64,000 bases of DNA. It comes from Alentia gelatinosa. Its lineage: Eukaryota; Annelida; Polychaeta; Phyllodocida; Polynoidae. The stretch spans positions 58,748,335-58,812,334 of the forward strand of contig OX465584.1 in assembly GCA_950022655.1 (NCBI GenBank), read 5' to 3'. Made by a program: the position numbers and the translations under genes. The notes beneath the pieces were generated by a model. That model was not told the origin of the DNA, made no database searches, and worked only from the letters and a program-made list of their open reading frames with translations. Of the stretch, positions 53,242-63,089 are shown piece after piece. The first letter of the stretch is position 1. Each line of letters starts with the position of its first letter.

Positions 53242-54190
53242 CAATATCTTCAGATGATGGTAATTCCTCATCAGAGGAGGAAAGTCTGATCATACCATTA
53301 ATAACCCATCAAATGACAGGATTTGAGCAGTCTTCTAAGAGAGCAAATTTCAGTATTTATTACACATACCAATAAATGTGTGGAAAAACACTTCAAAAGT
53401 CGAAACTACCTACCATATATTTTCTGTAAAGGAATCAATTTGCTGAACTTACCCCTATTGCTATCACAACCAAAGAATTTTTCCAAAACAGACTCACATG
53501 AATAAGAAAATCGTTCATAACACCAACAAATACTTTGACAATTGATTATATGTAACTGGGTGCATTTTTTAAGGTAAAGAAGGAAAGATTTATCGAAAAT
53601 GGCCACATTACCTGTGCTTAAACCCTATTCTTAAAGGAGGAGTAACCTTTTGAAGGAACATTCGAAGGGGGTGTGGGCAAATCTTCTTCAGTATTCAAAG
53701 GGGAGGACAACTTTTTTGTATTCCCATGGGGGGGCATCTTTTATCAACGGATTCATGTCAAAAAACCATGCCCCCAGCTATAAGTAATGACAGTTCCCTT
53801 ATCCTATTACAATTGTGCAAATAACTCATGCTGTTTTTCAGACATTTAACAATGTTTATACAGCAAGCAGTTGTGAACTCGTGAAAGTAGCAGTCGTCAT
53901 ATTTTCAGTTGTCCAGTGTGCACGTCGGGTATGTGACCTTTGATTAGTATTTCCCGATGCTGTCATAAAAGGGCAGACAGAGAGACATCAGACACATGTA
54001 CACTGTCATCATGAATGGATTGATCTACACAAGAAGTGCTGACGTCATACACGAGACTCGTCAGAGATGCGTTAACAGGTATCGATCTTTGTAGTTGAGT
54101 GCTGGATTTCTACTTTTTAGAGAATCAAGTGATGCTGGTTATATCTGAAAAGACACGCTCTCATCTCAGCCTCGTCTCAAGTCAAATTCA
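53242..54190. other. No gene recognised
   Basis: About 950 bp. The first 100 bp are Ser/Asp/Glu-rich in one frame (ATCTTCAGATGATGGTAATT, TCATCAGAGGAGGAAAG) and may belong to the same relic as the SAP-like frame. The rest is unassigned. Confidence 0.35.
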
Positions 54191-54784
54191 GGAATTAGTT
54201 TGAGCGAATCCTCAGAATACATCAGATTCCATTATGCCTTGCCGTGTTATGTTATCTTTCATCTCAGCCTTGATTTAAGTCAATCTTTTTTTTAGTACGT
54301 TTATCAATACTGATAATACTCAACAGTATATCCACTGGTTTCCATTTATTACCAGTCTTGCTGGTTACAAATTTGATACTTTTCCATTTGAAGATGTAGA
54401 CATAAAAAACACATATACAATAAAATATAAATGAGCTCAAAGTTAACATCTAAAACTGGGCCACTACTCATCAACTAGTGAGCAGAAAAACATCCATATA
54501 CGCAACAGTAATTTGCATTAAAGTGATAACTATATGAAAATCCTGGTTCAGATTGTATTTTAGAGGTCATAGGATTTCTTTAGCTAAAGCTGGCTTCATT
54601 TGGATCTTAAAAGCATTATAAGATTCTAGGTTTCTGCCCATGGGTGATAGTCTATTCCACAGTAGTGGGCAAAAGTAGTTCATTGAGTTTCTATAATTTA
54701 GGAATTAGTTTGAGCGAATCCTCAGAATATGTCAGGTTCAATAATGCCTTATCGTGTTATGTTATCACTATCACATCGCTTTGA
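54191..54784. repeat. Direct repeat pair of about 75 bp
   Basis: GGAATTAGTTTGAGCGAATC followed by CTCAGAATA and GCCTTGCCGTGTTATGTTAT occurs at 54191-54260 and again at 54699-54772, with several substitutions. Confidence 0.65.
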
Positions 54785-55084
54785 TGAATGAAAGTATGAG
54801 AAGAAGGCTGGCTGGGGAATAAAATGATTTATCATTAACATTTTATAAGTAGTATATGACATTTTTAATACATAAAATGGCATGGTATTAATTATGAAAT
54901 TTAATATTATAAGCCCCTGTAAACAGAGTGGGGAGTGTATAAAGTATGAATAGATTTAATAAAATAGGATTGTGTGTGGGTGGGAAATTTAGAAATGTGT
55001 GCGTTAGGAATGGCAAAGGGGAAGTGATGAAGGCGGAAGTGGTAAGTATTGTGGTAGGTATGTTGGTGTGTGTTGTAAACACCT
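54785..55084. other. No gene seen
   Basis: AT-rich with no feature recognised. Confidence 0.3.
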
Positions 55085-55622
55085 GGGCCCCGTTGCTCCT
55101 GTTTTTGTGGTATCGCTAGCTATAATCAGATCGCAATCTTATTTTACGATTACTTTAACGATCCGACTAAAAAGGCGTTGCTTCTGTGATATCGGATCGC
55201 ATCGCTATATTTCCGCGGTATCACTATTTTTTACGATGCAATTATGATACAACAATTCAGGGGCACATATTGAATGAGACAGGGGAAGATTAATTAGTTT
55301 TTTAATTAAATACAGATGGCACCATAGTTAACACTGATCTGACACCTGGCGGTTTGGATCACTATTTACTATAGGTAAAAGAACAAGGGGCAGGGGTTGG
55401 TGGTGCCACCATGGATCGTTATTTGAAATATCAGACAAGGCTGTATTTAACCTACAGCGATACGATCCGCAGTGCTGTGTAGGTCCGCGTAAAAAGTATC
55501 ACAAAAAGCCTATTTTACGCGGCGATGCGCCTATGCGATTGCGACACGATCCGCAAAATTTCTGGAGCAACGTTAAGGCCCTCCGATCGCTATTCTGTCG
55601 TAATCCTGGAGCAACGAGGCCC
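55085..55622. mobile_element. Family J foldback MITE, about 540 bp
   Basis: Inverted ends GGGCCCCGTTGCTCCTG and CTGGAGCAACGAGGCCC. The interior carries GGATCGCATCGCTATATT, CGATACGATCCGCAGTG and CGACACGATCCGC words in both orientations. It is again a word-built palindrome. The target duplication was not resolved. Confidence 0.7.
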
Positions 55623-55624
55623 TG

Positions 55625-55888
55625 GCGGCGACAGTGACACACCCCAGGACACTTCAGTCCGGGGCCAAAACCTTTTATATTGAGAATACATGAATACATC
55701 GCTCTAACACTGCTGAGCCATAGACAGATAAGAGGACGAGGCAGCTGGGGATGAATAGATTTATTATTATTACAATTAGATATGATGAATAAAATTGATG
55801 ATAGATAACAACGAAATTGTAGTGGGATGGGAATCCAGCAGTGTTCGTTTGTTTCACGGAAGGTGGCGCGATATGCCGATCCTTACTG
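55625..55888. other. No gene seen
   Basis: Unassigned sequence before the retroelement leader. Confidence 0.3.
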
Positions 55889-56377
55889 TGTAGTGATTCC
55901 GGGCAACGCCGCACACGAGAGTGGCGCGGCGGAGACCGGGATTACGTAACGCTTAGTATATATACTCAGCGTTCACAGTAGGTCGACAGGCTGTCCTCGC
56001 GCGTCCCTTCTACGGAGCGGACCCTTGGGCCCTCACTTTGCAGGCGGATTATTGTAACCTTCCTGGTGGTTAGGCGAATCTTCTGGATTAGCCTATCCAG
56101 CGTTACCTAGCACCCATGTGCTAGGGTTCTGTACTTGTGGGGAAGATCTTCCAGATCTTTCCGGTAAGTAAGTGATTAATAAACATCCCTGTTTATTAAA
56201 TGACGTTGTTGTGTTGTGTGTGATAAGGTCTGTGCAAACTAACCGAAAACCGAACCAACCTACGTGAGTGCGTAGGGTGGGATCCTGCCTGGAACTAGCG
56301 TTCCGGATTGGGGTCATCCAACCTGCTAGACAGGCGGCGACCACCACACTGCTTGCACAACCCGGGATTCTCGGTAA
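55889..56377 (+). promoter_or_regulatory. Putative 5-prime LTR and leader of the Ty3/gypsy element
   Basis: TATATATA lies at 55957-55964. An AATAAA at 56178-56183 is followed by a GT-rich stretch (GTTGTTGTGTTGTGTGTG), as at an R/U5 boundary. A strong splice-donor-like GGTAAGTAAG is at 56163-56172. CCTAGCAC-CCAT-GTGCTAGG (56106-56125) is a perfect hairpin. A TGTAGTG start at 55887 and CTAGACA at 56326-56332 could be LTR termini. They are followed by GGCGGCGACCACC, which has a 7-nt resemblance to an arginine-tRNA primer site. The boundaries are inference. Confidence 0.4.
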
Positions 56378-57838
56378 ATGCACGGATCTGGAATAAAAAC
56401 CAGATCTCAGGCTGAACAGGAGAGTGAAGATGGGGAGGTAACTTCTCATCAAACTCTTCCGGCCCGGAATGACGACAAGTCTCCAAAACCAGAGGGAGGG
56501 GGTGAAACCCAGAAGTCCGGTAAGGAGAAATCTCGGAAGAGAACCGCCGCTCAGAATCTGAGTTTGACGGTCCTGAAGAGTTTCAGTCCGGCGGCCGACA
56601 GCCGATATGGCCCCACAAGGGATCTGGAGGGACTCAGTAAAATTGGGTCTCAGACAGATAGTCCCGGAGAGTCTAGTATTCCCCGGAATAGGTCGGAAAA
56701 TACCTTAAGAGTACCTTCCGATGAAGTTCCTGTAGGTTTCCTTGGACCCGAACTCTTAGCCGAGTTTGATAAGGAGAGGGAAGCCAGAGACATGTGTCGG
56801 GAACTAGAAGCTCGAAACCGTGAGATCGCCGAGAAGGTAGCCCAAAGGCACCATAACTTGGAAGAACTTTTGGTTCGCGAGATTGAGACTCTAGAGAAAA
56901 TCGAGCGATTGGACCAACATGTACAATACATGAAGGACCAAGTTCGACTAGCAGAGACAGAATCATCCCAACGGATGCCTATGTCACAAGCTGGCTGGAG
57001 TAATGTGAGAGATCACCTATATTCCCCACCAGGGAAAGTAGAAGATCTAGAGAAGACCCCTAACAGATTTATATCTGGAACAAAGGGTGTGAAGACTCCT
57101 TTGGTTAGCTTCCGGCTACCCTCTGAGTCAAGAATGGGTTCTCCGAGTTCCGAACGTACTAGTAAAGCTATAGCTGAACTAGGGTTCAACTCGTTCAACC
57201 AAGTCCGGGAACAAGATCGGATCTTTAACTTGTCAATGGCGAGAGCTGACAAGGTACCGATGATGCGCCCAGAGAACGCAGCCAGAAAGAACGCTGTCAT
57301 TCCAAAACCTTACGGGAAAGGAATGGAGTGGGAACACTGGTTCGCGGGATTTTGTGAGGATATACAATGTAATGGCTGGAATAAAGTCGATGCATTACAA
57401 TACCTCAAAAGAGCGTTACGAGATGGACCCGGAGAAGCTGCACTTCGCGCTTTTCGCCGTTCCGGTGGTACGGAATGGGATGAGCTAGTGGAGGTAGCCT
57501 CATACTACTGTGGTCAGTTGGTAACGTTGAACCCCCGATCCACTTTTCTAAAGAGGATCCAGGGTAAAGAGGAGACAACTCACGCCTATGGGCTAGCTTT
57601 GCAACAAATGTTGTTAGAGGTTTACCCAGGGACGGGATTAGATTCTCCTGCGCTACATGAAGATCTACAAACTCAGTTTGTGAAAGGACTTCGAGATGAT
57701 GACGTGAGAGCGGAAGTTATCTCAAAATGGAAGCCCGGTATGAACTTCATGCAGGTGTTGCGAATAGTAGATGCCTATGAACAACGGTGTATACTATTCG
57801 GAAAATATGCTAATCCAGGTAAAAATTTCCCGGGTTAA
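56378..57838 (+). CDS. gag: Gag capsid region of Ty3/gypsy element
   Basis: 486 codons from a genuine ATG. The N-terminal 120 residues are charged and low-complexity. A helical, coiled-coil-prone stretch follows (about 130-195: EAREDMCR-like, with regular Leu/Glu spacing, LEELLVREIETLEKIERL). The second half (about 310-480) has the retrotransposon gag capsid pattern: GMEWEHWFAGFCEDIQCNGW, LKRALRDGPGEAALRAF, FLKRIQGKEETTHAYGLALQ and LQTQFVKGLRDDDVRAEVI. It would form the particle shell around the element RNA. The CCHC knuckle normally fused to the end lies in another frame downstream, after the stop at 57836-57838. A frame break or an unusual separation has therefore occurred. Confidence 0.85.
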   Translation: MHGSGIKTRSQAEQESEDGEVTSHQTLPARNDDKSPKPEGGGETQKSGKEKSRKRTAAQNLSLTVLKSFSPAADSRYGPTRDLEGLSKIGSQTDSPGESSIPRNRSENTLRVPSDEVPVGFLGPELLAEFDKEREARDMCRELEARNREIAEKVAQRHHNLEELLVREIETLEKIERLDQHVQYMKDQVRLAETESSQRMPMSQAGWSNVRDHLYSPPGKVEDLEKTPNRFISGTKGVKTPLVSFRLPSESRMGSPSSERTSKAIAELGFNSFNQVREQDRIFNLSMARADKVPMMRPENAARKNAVIPKPYGKGMEWEHWFAGFCEDIQCNGWNKVDALQYLKRALRDGPGEAALRAFRRSGGTEWDELVEVASYYCGQLVTLNPRSTFLKRIQGKEETTHAYGLALQQMLLEVYPGTGLDSPALHEDLQTQFVKGLRDDDVRAEVISKWKPGMNFMQVLRIVDAYEQRCILFGKYANPGKNFPG

Positions 57839-57929
57839 CATAGTGGGTTCTACTTGGTTACAAGTAGAAGAAGATACCTACGAGTGTCAGGAAGCAGAAA
57901 TAGAGGATATACTCTCTAATGTCCGCTAA

Positions 57930-58280
57930 ATGGTACTCGGAAGAGGAGGTTTCAATAGATGGGGACGTGGAAGAGGTCGAACCCCTAGCTTTGGAAGGAA
58001 CAGCGATGTACCTTCTGTGGCAGAGGTAAAACCAATAACCAGTGATCCTGAAGGAAATTCCTCGGAGGTTATGAAGTTGTTGACCAAAATCAACGAAAGA
58101 CTGAATCAGGTGGAGAAAAACCAGCTGGATGTCCGACGTTGTTGGCAGTGCAACAAAATGGGACATATCTCTCCAGATTGTCCAGAAGCCCGGACCGTTG
58201 CTACGGTGGAAACATCTCGTAGTCTGCCTGCGTTGATGGTTGCCTCTCAGAGTGAACCGGAAAACAAAGGAGGACTGTAG
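57930..58280 (+). CDS. Nucleocapsid-like CCHC zinc-knuckle frame
   Basis: 116 codons in the third frame. An Arg/Gly-rich start (GRGGFNRWGRGRGR) is followed by a CX2CX4HX4C knuckle, CWQCNKMGHISPDC, at about residues 71-84. That is the RNA-binding nucleocapsid part of Gag. The ATG at 57930 directly overlaps an in-frame TAA (57927-57929). The same frame is open upstream to about 57840, so this is probably the continuation of gag cut by a stop and a shift, not a separate gene. It ends at TAG 58278-58280, while the next frame (used by pol) is already open there. Confidence 0.8.
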   Translation: MVLGRGGFNRWGRGRGRTPSFGRNSDVPSVAEVKPITSDPEGNSSEVMKLLTKINERLNQVEKNQLDVRRCWQCNKMGHISPDCPEARTVATVETSRSLPALMVASQSEPENKGGL

Positions 58281-59353
58281 CGAGTGGCAACACTGCGGTC
58301 CTGGAAGGAAAGTGCCAGGAAACCCAAACCTGTGAGATTTATAAGAAGGAAAATATTTCCAACTTACCAGAAAAGGGGAAGATACAAAATACGGTCGCAA
58401 CGATCTGTAGTAAGTATCTTTCACCCGGGCATCCCTGTCTGCAATGGCTTTGTCAACGCGGATGGGATCTTGGAACCTTGGATGGGATCTCACGGTTTAT
58501 ACGACAACCGTCCCCCTTAGGAGGGCGACGTTGGTATGTGCCAGCTAGAATTCAAGGAAGAAAGATAGATCTATTATTAGATACTGGCGCTAGTCTCTCT
58601 GTGTTGAACAATGGACTCTATCAGTCTCTTGGATTTGCACAGGAATGTCATGTTCCTGGAGCTACTGCAAAAGCTGCTAATGGCACTCACATGAGATGCT
58701 ATGGTAGTGTGATTATTCCAGTCTCAATAGGTAACACTGAATTCGTATGTGGTCCCATACTCAGTGATATTGAAGAGAGTGGAATATTAGGCGTAGATTT
58801 TCTCACCCTCTATGGAGGTTCTGTGGATCTACCAGATGGCACTCTCCGACTCAAATTTCCTGAGTTAATGGAAGTGGAATGTAGTTGTCGACGGATTTCT
58901 TCTTTGATTTCTGTTCGACAAGATGTGGGTATCCCACCTCAGCAGATGGTTAATGTCCTGATAGCTGGGGAAGGCGATTTACCACGTGGAGATGCACTCT
59001 TCGAGCCAGACCCGGAACTGTTTTCTAAAAAAGGAATACAGGCCTGGGATACCTTGATCGGAAGTGCCAGAGAAGGATCAATTCCTATAAGTAATCATAC
59101 CTCCGGGTTGATTAAATTGAGGAAGGGTGATACATTGGGCTGGGTAACCCTAGCTCATGTAGATGGCCTAGTGGACTCCAGTCCACAGGGAATCACACCT
59201 ATTCCAGTTTCCGAAATAACCGGGGAAGATGAACAATCTGAACTTGGAAGGTCGGACTTAATAGGAAATGATTATGAAGAAGTGCGGGTTAGTGCTATCG
59301 ATACAGGAACGGGATACTTTCCAGTTCCGAGTCCATTGCACGAAACTCTGTAA
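58271..59353 (+). CDS. pol: Aspartic protease region of pol
   Basis: The second frame is open from before 58271 and has no ATG near the overlap (58478 is TTG), so entry by -1 frameshifting from the knuckle frame is likely. The active-site motif LLLDTGASLSVL lies about 100 codons in (58580 region). The flap and second-half motif SGILGVDFL lies near 58780. It would cleave the Gag and Pol precursors. The rest of this segment, to the stop at 59351-59353, is the linker before RT. A second TAA at 59357-59359 shows that the linker is damaged. Confidence 0.85.
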   Translation, partial: RTVASGNTAVLEGKCQETQTCEIYKKENISNLPEKGKIQNTVATICSKYLSPGHPCLQWLCQRGWDLGTLDGISRFIRQPSPLGGRRWYVPARIQGRKIDLLLDTGASLSVLNNGLYQSLGFAQECHVPGATAKAANGTHMRCYGSVIIPVSIGNTEFVCGPILSDIEESGILGVDFLTLYGGSVDLPDGTLRLKFPELMEVECSCRRISSLISVRQDVGIPPQQMVNVLIAGEGDLPRGDALFEPDPELFSKKGIQAWDTLIGSAREGSIPISNHTSGLIKLRKGDTLGWVTLAHVDGLVDSSPQGITPIPVSEITGEDEQSELGRSDLIGNDYEEVRVSAIDTGTGYFPVPSPLHETL

Positions 59354-59422
59354 ACTTAAGTTCAGACGACAGACGCACTAAACAGTGGGGAACGACATGA
59401 ACTAAGGATTCTTCTGAAGAAA

Positions 59423-60352
59423 ATGGAGTCAATCTTTGCTCGACCTGGAGATCCCTTGGGAAGAACGGATCGAGTAGAACACACGATTGACACTGAAGGT
59501 CATCAACCTTTCCGCCTTCCTTATCGACGGCTACCTCCGGTAAAACGGGAAGCTTTAGAAGAGGAAGTAGGGAAAATGATGGACCAGAAAGTAATCATCC
59601 CCAGTGCAAGTCCTTGGCCTAGCCCGGTGGTAATGGTTACGAAAAAGGATGGTACTTGCCGATTCTGTATTGATTACAGAAAATTGAATGGTATCACCCG
59701 GAAGAATGCTTATCCAATACCCCGGATCGATGAGAGTCTCGACTCTCTGGGAGGGAACCAGTGGTTTTGTACTCTGGATCTCCAGTCTGGATATTGGCAA
59801 GTAAAGATGAACAGTGGCGATCAGTCTAAAACGGCGTTCACCACTCATCAAGGGCTTTACGAGTTTACAGTAATGCCATTTGGCCTCTGTAACGCTCCTG
59901 CGACTTTCGAATCCATGATGGATCAGATGTTGCGGGGTCTACAGTGGAAAAAGTGTTTGGTTTATCTGGACGACATAATCATCTTCGGAAAGAATTATGT
60001 CGAATGTTTAGAAAACCTAAGGGAGGTATTTGAGCGGATTCAATCTTATGGGTTGAGGCTCAAACCTCAAAAATGCAAACTGTTTTGCAAATCTGTGGAA
60101 TACTTGGGACGGATAGTTTCCGGAAATGGATTCCGAGCAGATCCTTCCAAGTTGGAGGTAGTGGCTAATTGGCCACGCCCCCAGAATATAAAAGACATAA
60201 GGTCTTTCCTAGGATTTTGTTCGTATTACCGCGACTTTATCCTGGGTTTTTCTGAAATTGCACACCCTATGCAACAGTATGAAGTACTAGATAAGCCAGG
60301 GAAGCAAAAAGAGATCCAATGGACTCCGGAAGCTGAACACGCTTTTCTGTGA
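59423..60352 (+). CDS. pol: Reverse transcriptase of Ty3/gypsy element
   Basis: Domains in order: PSPVVMVTKKDGTCRFCIDY (about 68-85), LDLQSGYWQVKM (118-129), KTAFTTHQGLYEFTVMPFGL (136-155), the catalytic YLDD (181-184), LKPQKCKLF and VEYLGRIVS. All conserved RT blocks of the Ty3 group are present, so the domain itself looks intact. The ATG at 59423 is internal; the real product would be made as part of Pol. The frame stops at TGA 60350-60352. The same frame then continues directly into RNase H, so this is a single nonsense change. Confidence 0.93.
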   Translation: MESIFARPGDPLGRTDRVEHTIDTEGHQPFRLPYRRLPPVKREALEEEVGKMMDQKVIIPSASPWPSPVVMVTKKDGTCRFCIDYRKLNGITRKNAYPIPRIDESLDSLGGNQWFCTLDLQSGYWQVKMNSGDQSKTAFTTHQGLYEFTVMPFGLCNAPATFESMMDQMLRGLQWKKCLVYLDDIIIFGKNYVECLENLREVFERIQSYGLRLKPQKCKLFCKSVEYLGRIVSGNGFRADPSKLEVVANWPRPQNIKDIRSFLGFCSYYRDFILGFSEIAHPMQQYEVLDKPGKQKEIQWTPEAEHAFL

Positions 60353-61290
60353 CTAAAAAGAAAGTTTATGGAGACCCCCGTGTTGAAATACCCTCTAGCC
60401 CAGGGTCGGTTCATTCTTGACACTGACACTAGTAATGAGAGTATTGGAGCGGCGTTGTCTCAGATACAGGATGGTGTGGAAGTTCCAATAGCTTTTGCCA
60501 GCAACAGCTTAAGTAAAAGCCAGCGGAACTACTGTACTACTAAGAGGGAACTCTTAGCGGTTGTGGTGTATGTAAGAAAATATCGACACTTCTTAGCAGG
60601 TGGAGATTTCATCTTACGTACCGACCATTCTTCTCTCAAATGGCTCTTTAACTTTAAAGACGCCGAGGGAATGATTGGAAGATGGCTGGCAGCTCTCTCC
60701 GAATTCGGGTTGACAAACTGCCAGATTGAGCACCGGGCTGGAAAGTCACACATTAATGTGGATTGTCTCTCAAGGAGACCAGTGCGGAAATGTGGACGAC
60801 CAGATTGCCGGGATTGTGGCGAGCATAGAGCAGTGATAGCTACTCTACGTTCCCAGAAAGTGAAGCCGCCACTAAACTATCAGTGGACACTAGAACAGAT
60901 TAAGGAAAGTCAACAGGCTGACCCAGTTTTGTTCCGGTTAACTAAACTGATAGCTAATGGACTCCATAGACCTACGGGACCCGAGATCTCGCCTGAAAAC
61001 CGAGAATTTCGGAATCTATGTGGTCAATGGAAAGAGCTAGAAGTCCGAGATGGAGTATTATATCGATGGAGAACCACGTTGCAACCACTTAAACGTGCTC
61101 TACAATTAGTGGTCCCTCGAGAATTACGATCCGGACTAATGACTCTATGTCACGAACATAGGAGTGCAGCTCATCTAGGACGGAAAAGGACGGTAGCCAG
61201 AATAAGGCGTCGTTACTACTGGCCTGGAATGGGTGCAGATATTCGAAGATGGATATCTGGATGTTCCATATGTAGCAAATTCAAACCCGG
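60353..61290 (+). CDS. pol: RNase H and integrase zinc-binding region
   Basis: Same frame as RT, resuming right after the TGA. RNase H motifs are FILDTDTSNESIGAALSQ (first Asp), TTKRELLAVV (Glu) and ILRTDHSSLKWL (Asp). VDCLSRRP closes the domain. Then follow a Cys-rich CGRPDCRDCGEH stretch and the integrase HHCC finger: HEHRSAAHLG, RRRYYWPGM and CSICSKFKPG. After KPG (about 61290) the frame goes out of register with the integrase core, which continues one base over. The nominal frame to 61552 is therefore nonsense beyond this point. Confidence 0.88.
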
Positions 61291-62603
61291 GACTTGGAAA
61301 GATGCCGTTACAACAGGAACTGTTTGGTGTCAGGTTTGCCAGAATCGCTCTAGATATCATATCTGGTATCGACGAGTCAGAGGAAGGAAATACCTGTATG
61401 ATGGTGGTGATGGATTATCACACAAAATATGTGCAGATCTATCCCATGAAGAATCACAAAGCTGCCACGTGTGCGGAAGCTTTAGTGAAAAACTGGATGT
61501 TGCCTTTTGGAACTCCGAGCGTACTACATTCCGACCAGGGAAGGGAATTTGAATCCCAGATCTGGAAAGAAATGTGTAGGATACTTGAGATTAAAAAGAC
61601 ACATACGAATCCATATCGTCCACAATCAGATGGTATGGTGGAGAGATTCAATCGGACATTGATCCAGTGTCTTCGGACCCTGGTAGATGAAAATCGGAAG
61701 AATTGGGATGAATTGGCACCATTTATAGCTCATGCGTACAATGGGACCATTTATTCAAGCACGGGGTGTTCACCTAATTTACTCGTCTTTGGCGAGGAAA
61801 TAGTGATGCCCGCTGACATAGTCTATGGGGTTCCTGGAATGTCTACGGATGATCCTTGTCCCATAGGATTTGTCGAAAAACTCAGAGAACGTTTTATAGA
61901 GGGATATTACCTCGCGAGACGGAATCTGACGAAAGCTGCAGAGTGGCAAAAGACTGGCCATGAAGTCAATCTTAAACCACGTAAGTTCCGAGTAGGAGAC
62001 CGGGTTGTACGATACCACACTCCGTTGGTAAATGTAAAACTCGCTCCTAACTGGGACGGACCATTCAGAATTGTTCAACTATTGTCAGAAATGACAGTAG
62101 TGATAGAAGATGAATGGTCAAGAAGGCATTATAAATCCCATGTAGCTCGTTTACGACTATGGGAAGGAAAGCGCGAATGTTCCGACTTTGAAGTTTCACA
62201 CCTGGCTACCAAGCGGGATGTGTCACTGAATACGGGTCCTACTGGGAAACCAGAGAGGTCCCGGGTTCAAAGAGCCGGGAAGCCGGGTGTCAAACCCCCG
62301 TCAGCACGGCGGAGGCAGGCCCCGATGGGGAAGTCCCGGTCAAAGGTTACCGGGGTTCCGAGTGGGTGCTCGCCTACACGGCGAAAACCGGGACGTCCGC
62401 AGAAGGTGATTCCTACTTACGCCAACCTAAAAAGGGAAGCGTGGGTAGAAGAGAAACCTGACATGGAAAAGTCTAAATTTGCTACAAATCGAGCTGTGTA
62501 TAATAAACATGGTTCGAGATGTAGAATGGAGTCTAAAATAGACTCAAAACCCCGCCGCAGCTCTCGACTAAAATCGAAGGCTGTGGTTAGCTACAAAGAG
62601 TAG
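61290..62603 (+). CDS. pol: Integrase core and C-terminal module
   Basis: Third frame. The DDE core shows RIALDIISGI (first Asp), SVLHSDQGREFES (second Asp) and RPQSDGMVERFNRTL (Glu). There are exactly 35 residues between the second Asp and the Glu, the D35E spacing of retroelement integrases. The GPY/F module follows (NWDGPFRIVQLLSEMTVVIE). A long basic tail is rich in Lys/Arg/Pro and ends at TAG 62601-62603. No chromodomain was recognised. It would insert the DNA copy into the genome. The one-base shift at about 61290 separates it from the zinc-binding region. The ATG-like start at 61233 is not functional. Confidence 0.9.
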   Translation, partial: GLGKMPLQQELFGVRFARIALDIISGIDESEEGNTCMMVVMDYHTKYVQIYPMKNHKAATCAEALVKNWMLPFGTPSVLHSDQGREFESQIWKEMCRILEIKKTHTNPYRPQSDGMVERFNRTLIQCLRTLVDENRKNWDELAPFIAHAYNGTIYSSTGCSPNLLVFGEEIVMPADIVYGVPGMSTDDPCPIGFVEKLRERFIEGYYLARRNLTKAAEWQKTGHEVNLKPRKFRVGDRVVRYHTPLVNVKLAPNWDGPFRIVQLLSEMTVVIEDEWSRRHYKSHVARLRLWEGKRECSDFEVSHLATKRDVSLNTGPTGKPERSRVQRAGKPGVKPPSARRRQAPMGKSRSKVTGVPSGCSPTRRKPGRPQKVIPTYANLKREAWVEEKPDMEKSKFATNRAVYNKHGSRCRMESKIDSKPRRSSRLKSKAVVSYKE

Positions 62604-63089
62604 TGGTGCCGGGGTTGTCGAAAACACAACGAGAAGCAATGGTACAAAATGTAGATCGTTGGTAGTCAGTGGCGTGTCAATTATACATGAATGTTGATCA
62701 AACAGTTACCTTAAAATCAGTCGTTATGTGCCGCAGCCCAGACGTTGCTCTAAGGGACCCCGTCGAGGACCCTCTAGAGGCTGCAGAATTGCCGAACGCT
62801 CTGTAAGGTCTGATCCATTTATATGGAAATTGTACAAGTCTCCCATACTATCAACGAGATACACGACGGTGATAAGAAAATCCACGTGGTGGAGAACTCG
62901 GGGTGGAGCTCAAAAAGGGGTTTCCCTGGGTTTCGGAACCTGTGCTGGGTGATTGAAGGCGTGAACGAATCAACTCGAGCGTAACGCTGACCTTTGGTTT
63001 CTTCACGCATGCGGTGTTGAGACGCTCAAGATGAGCCAGTCTCGACACGGTTGATTGGTTCGCAACTGCGAATCTAGGTCACTTAGGAG
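62604..63089. other. Interval between the Ty3/gypsy element and the next promoter
   Basis: No LTR matching the 5-prime leader was found. A purine-rich CTCAAAAAGGGG is at about 62911. The origin of this stretch is unclear: 3-prime remnant or upstream part of the next element. Confidence 0.35.

Larger units (their letters stand above)
55889..62603 (+). mobile_element. Ty3/gypsy-type LTR retrotransposon, decayed
   Basis: The order gag, CCHC knuckle, protease, RT, RNase H, integrase identifies the Ty3/gypsy (Metaviridae) group. The coding part spans 56378-62603. Frames change or stop at about 57836-57840, 57927, 58278-58520, 59351-59359, 60350 and about 61290. Some of these may be natural gag-pol overlaps, and the rest mark decay. 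No envelope-like frame follows the integrase. A 5-prime leader with TATA and polyadenylation-like signals is present (55889-56377), but I found no matching LTR after 62603. The 3-prime end is therefore missing, replaced or beyond the window. Confidence 0.9.

Noticed and set aside
61233..62603. An envelope-like gene after the integrase
   Set aside because: The basic tail after the GPY/F module is a low-complexity integrase extension; no signal peptide or membrane segment is seen.
62601..62640. Start of a 3-prime LTR (GTAGTGGTGCCGGGG versus GTAGTGATTCCGGG near 55888)
   Set aside because: Similarity stops after about 15 bases; true LTR pairs should match over hundreds of bases.
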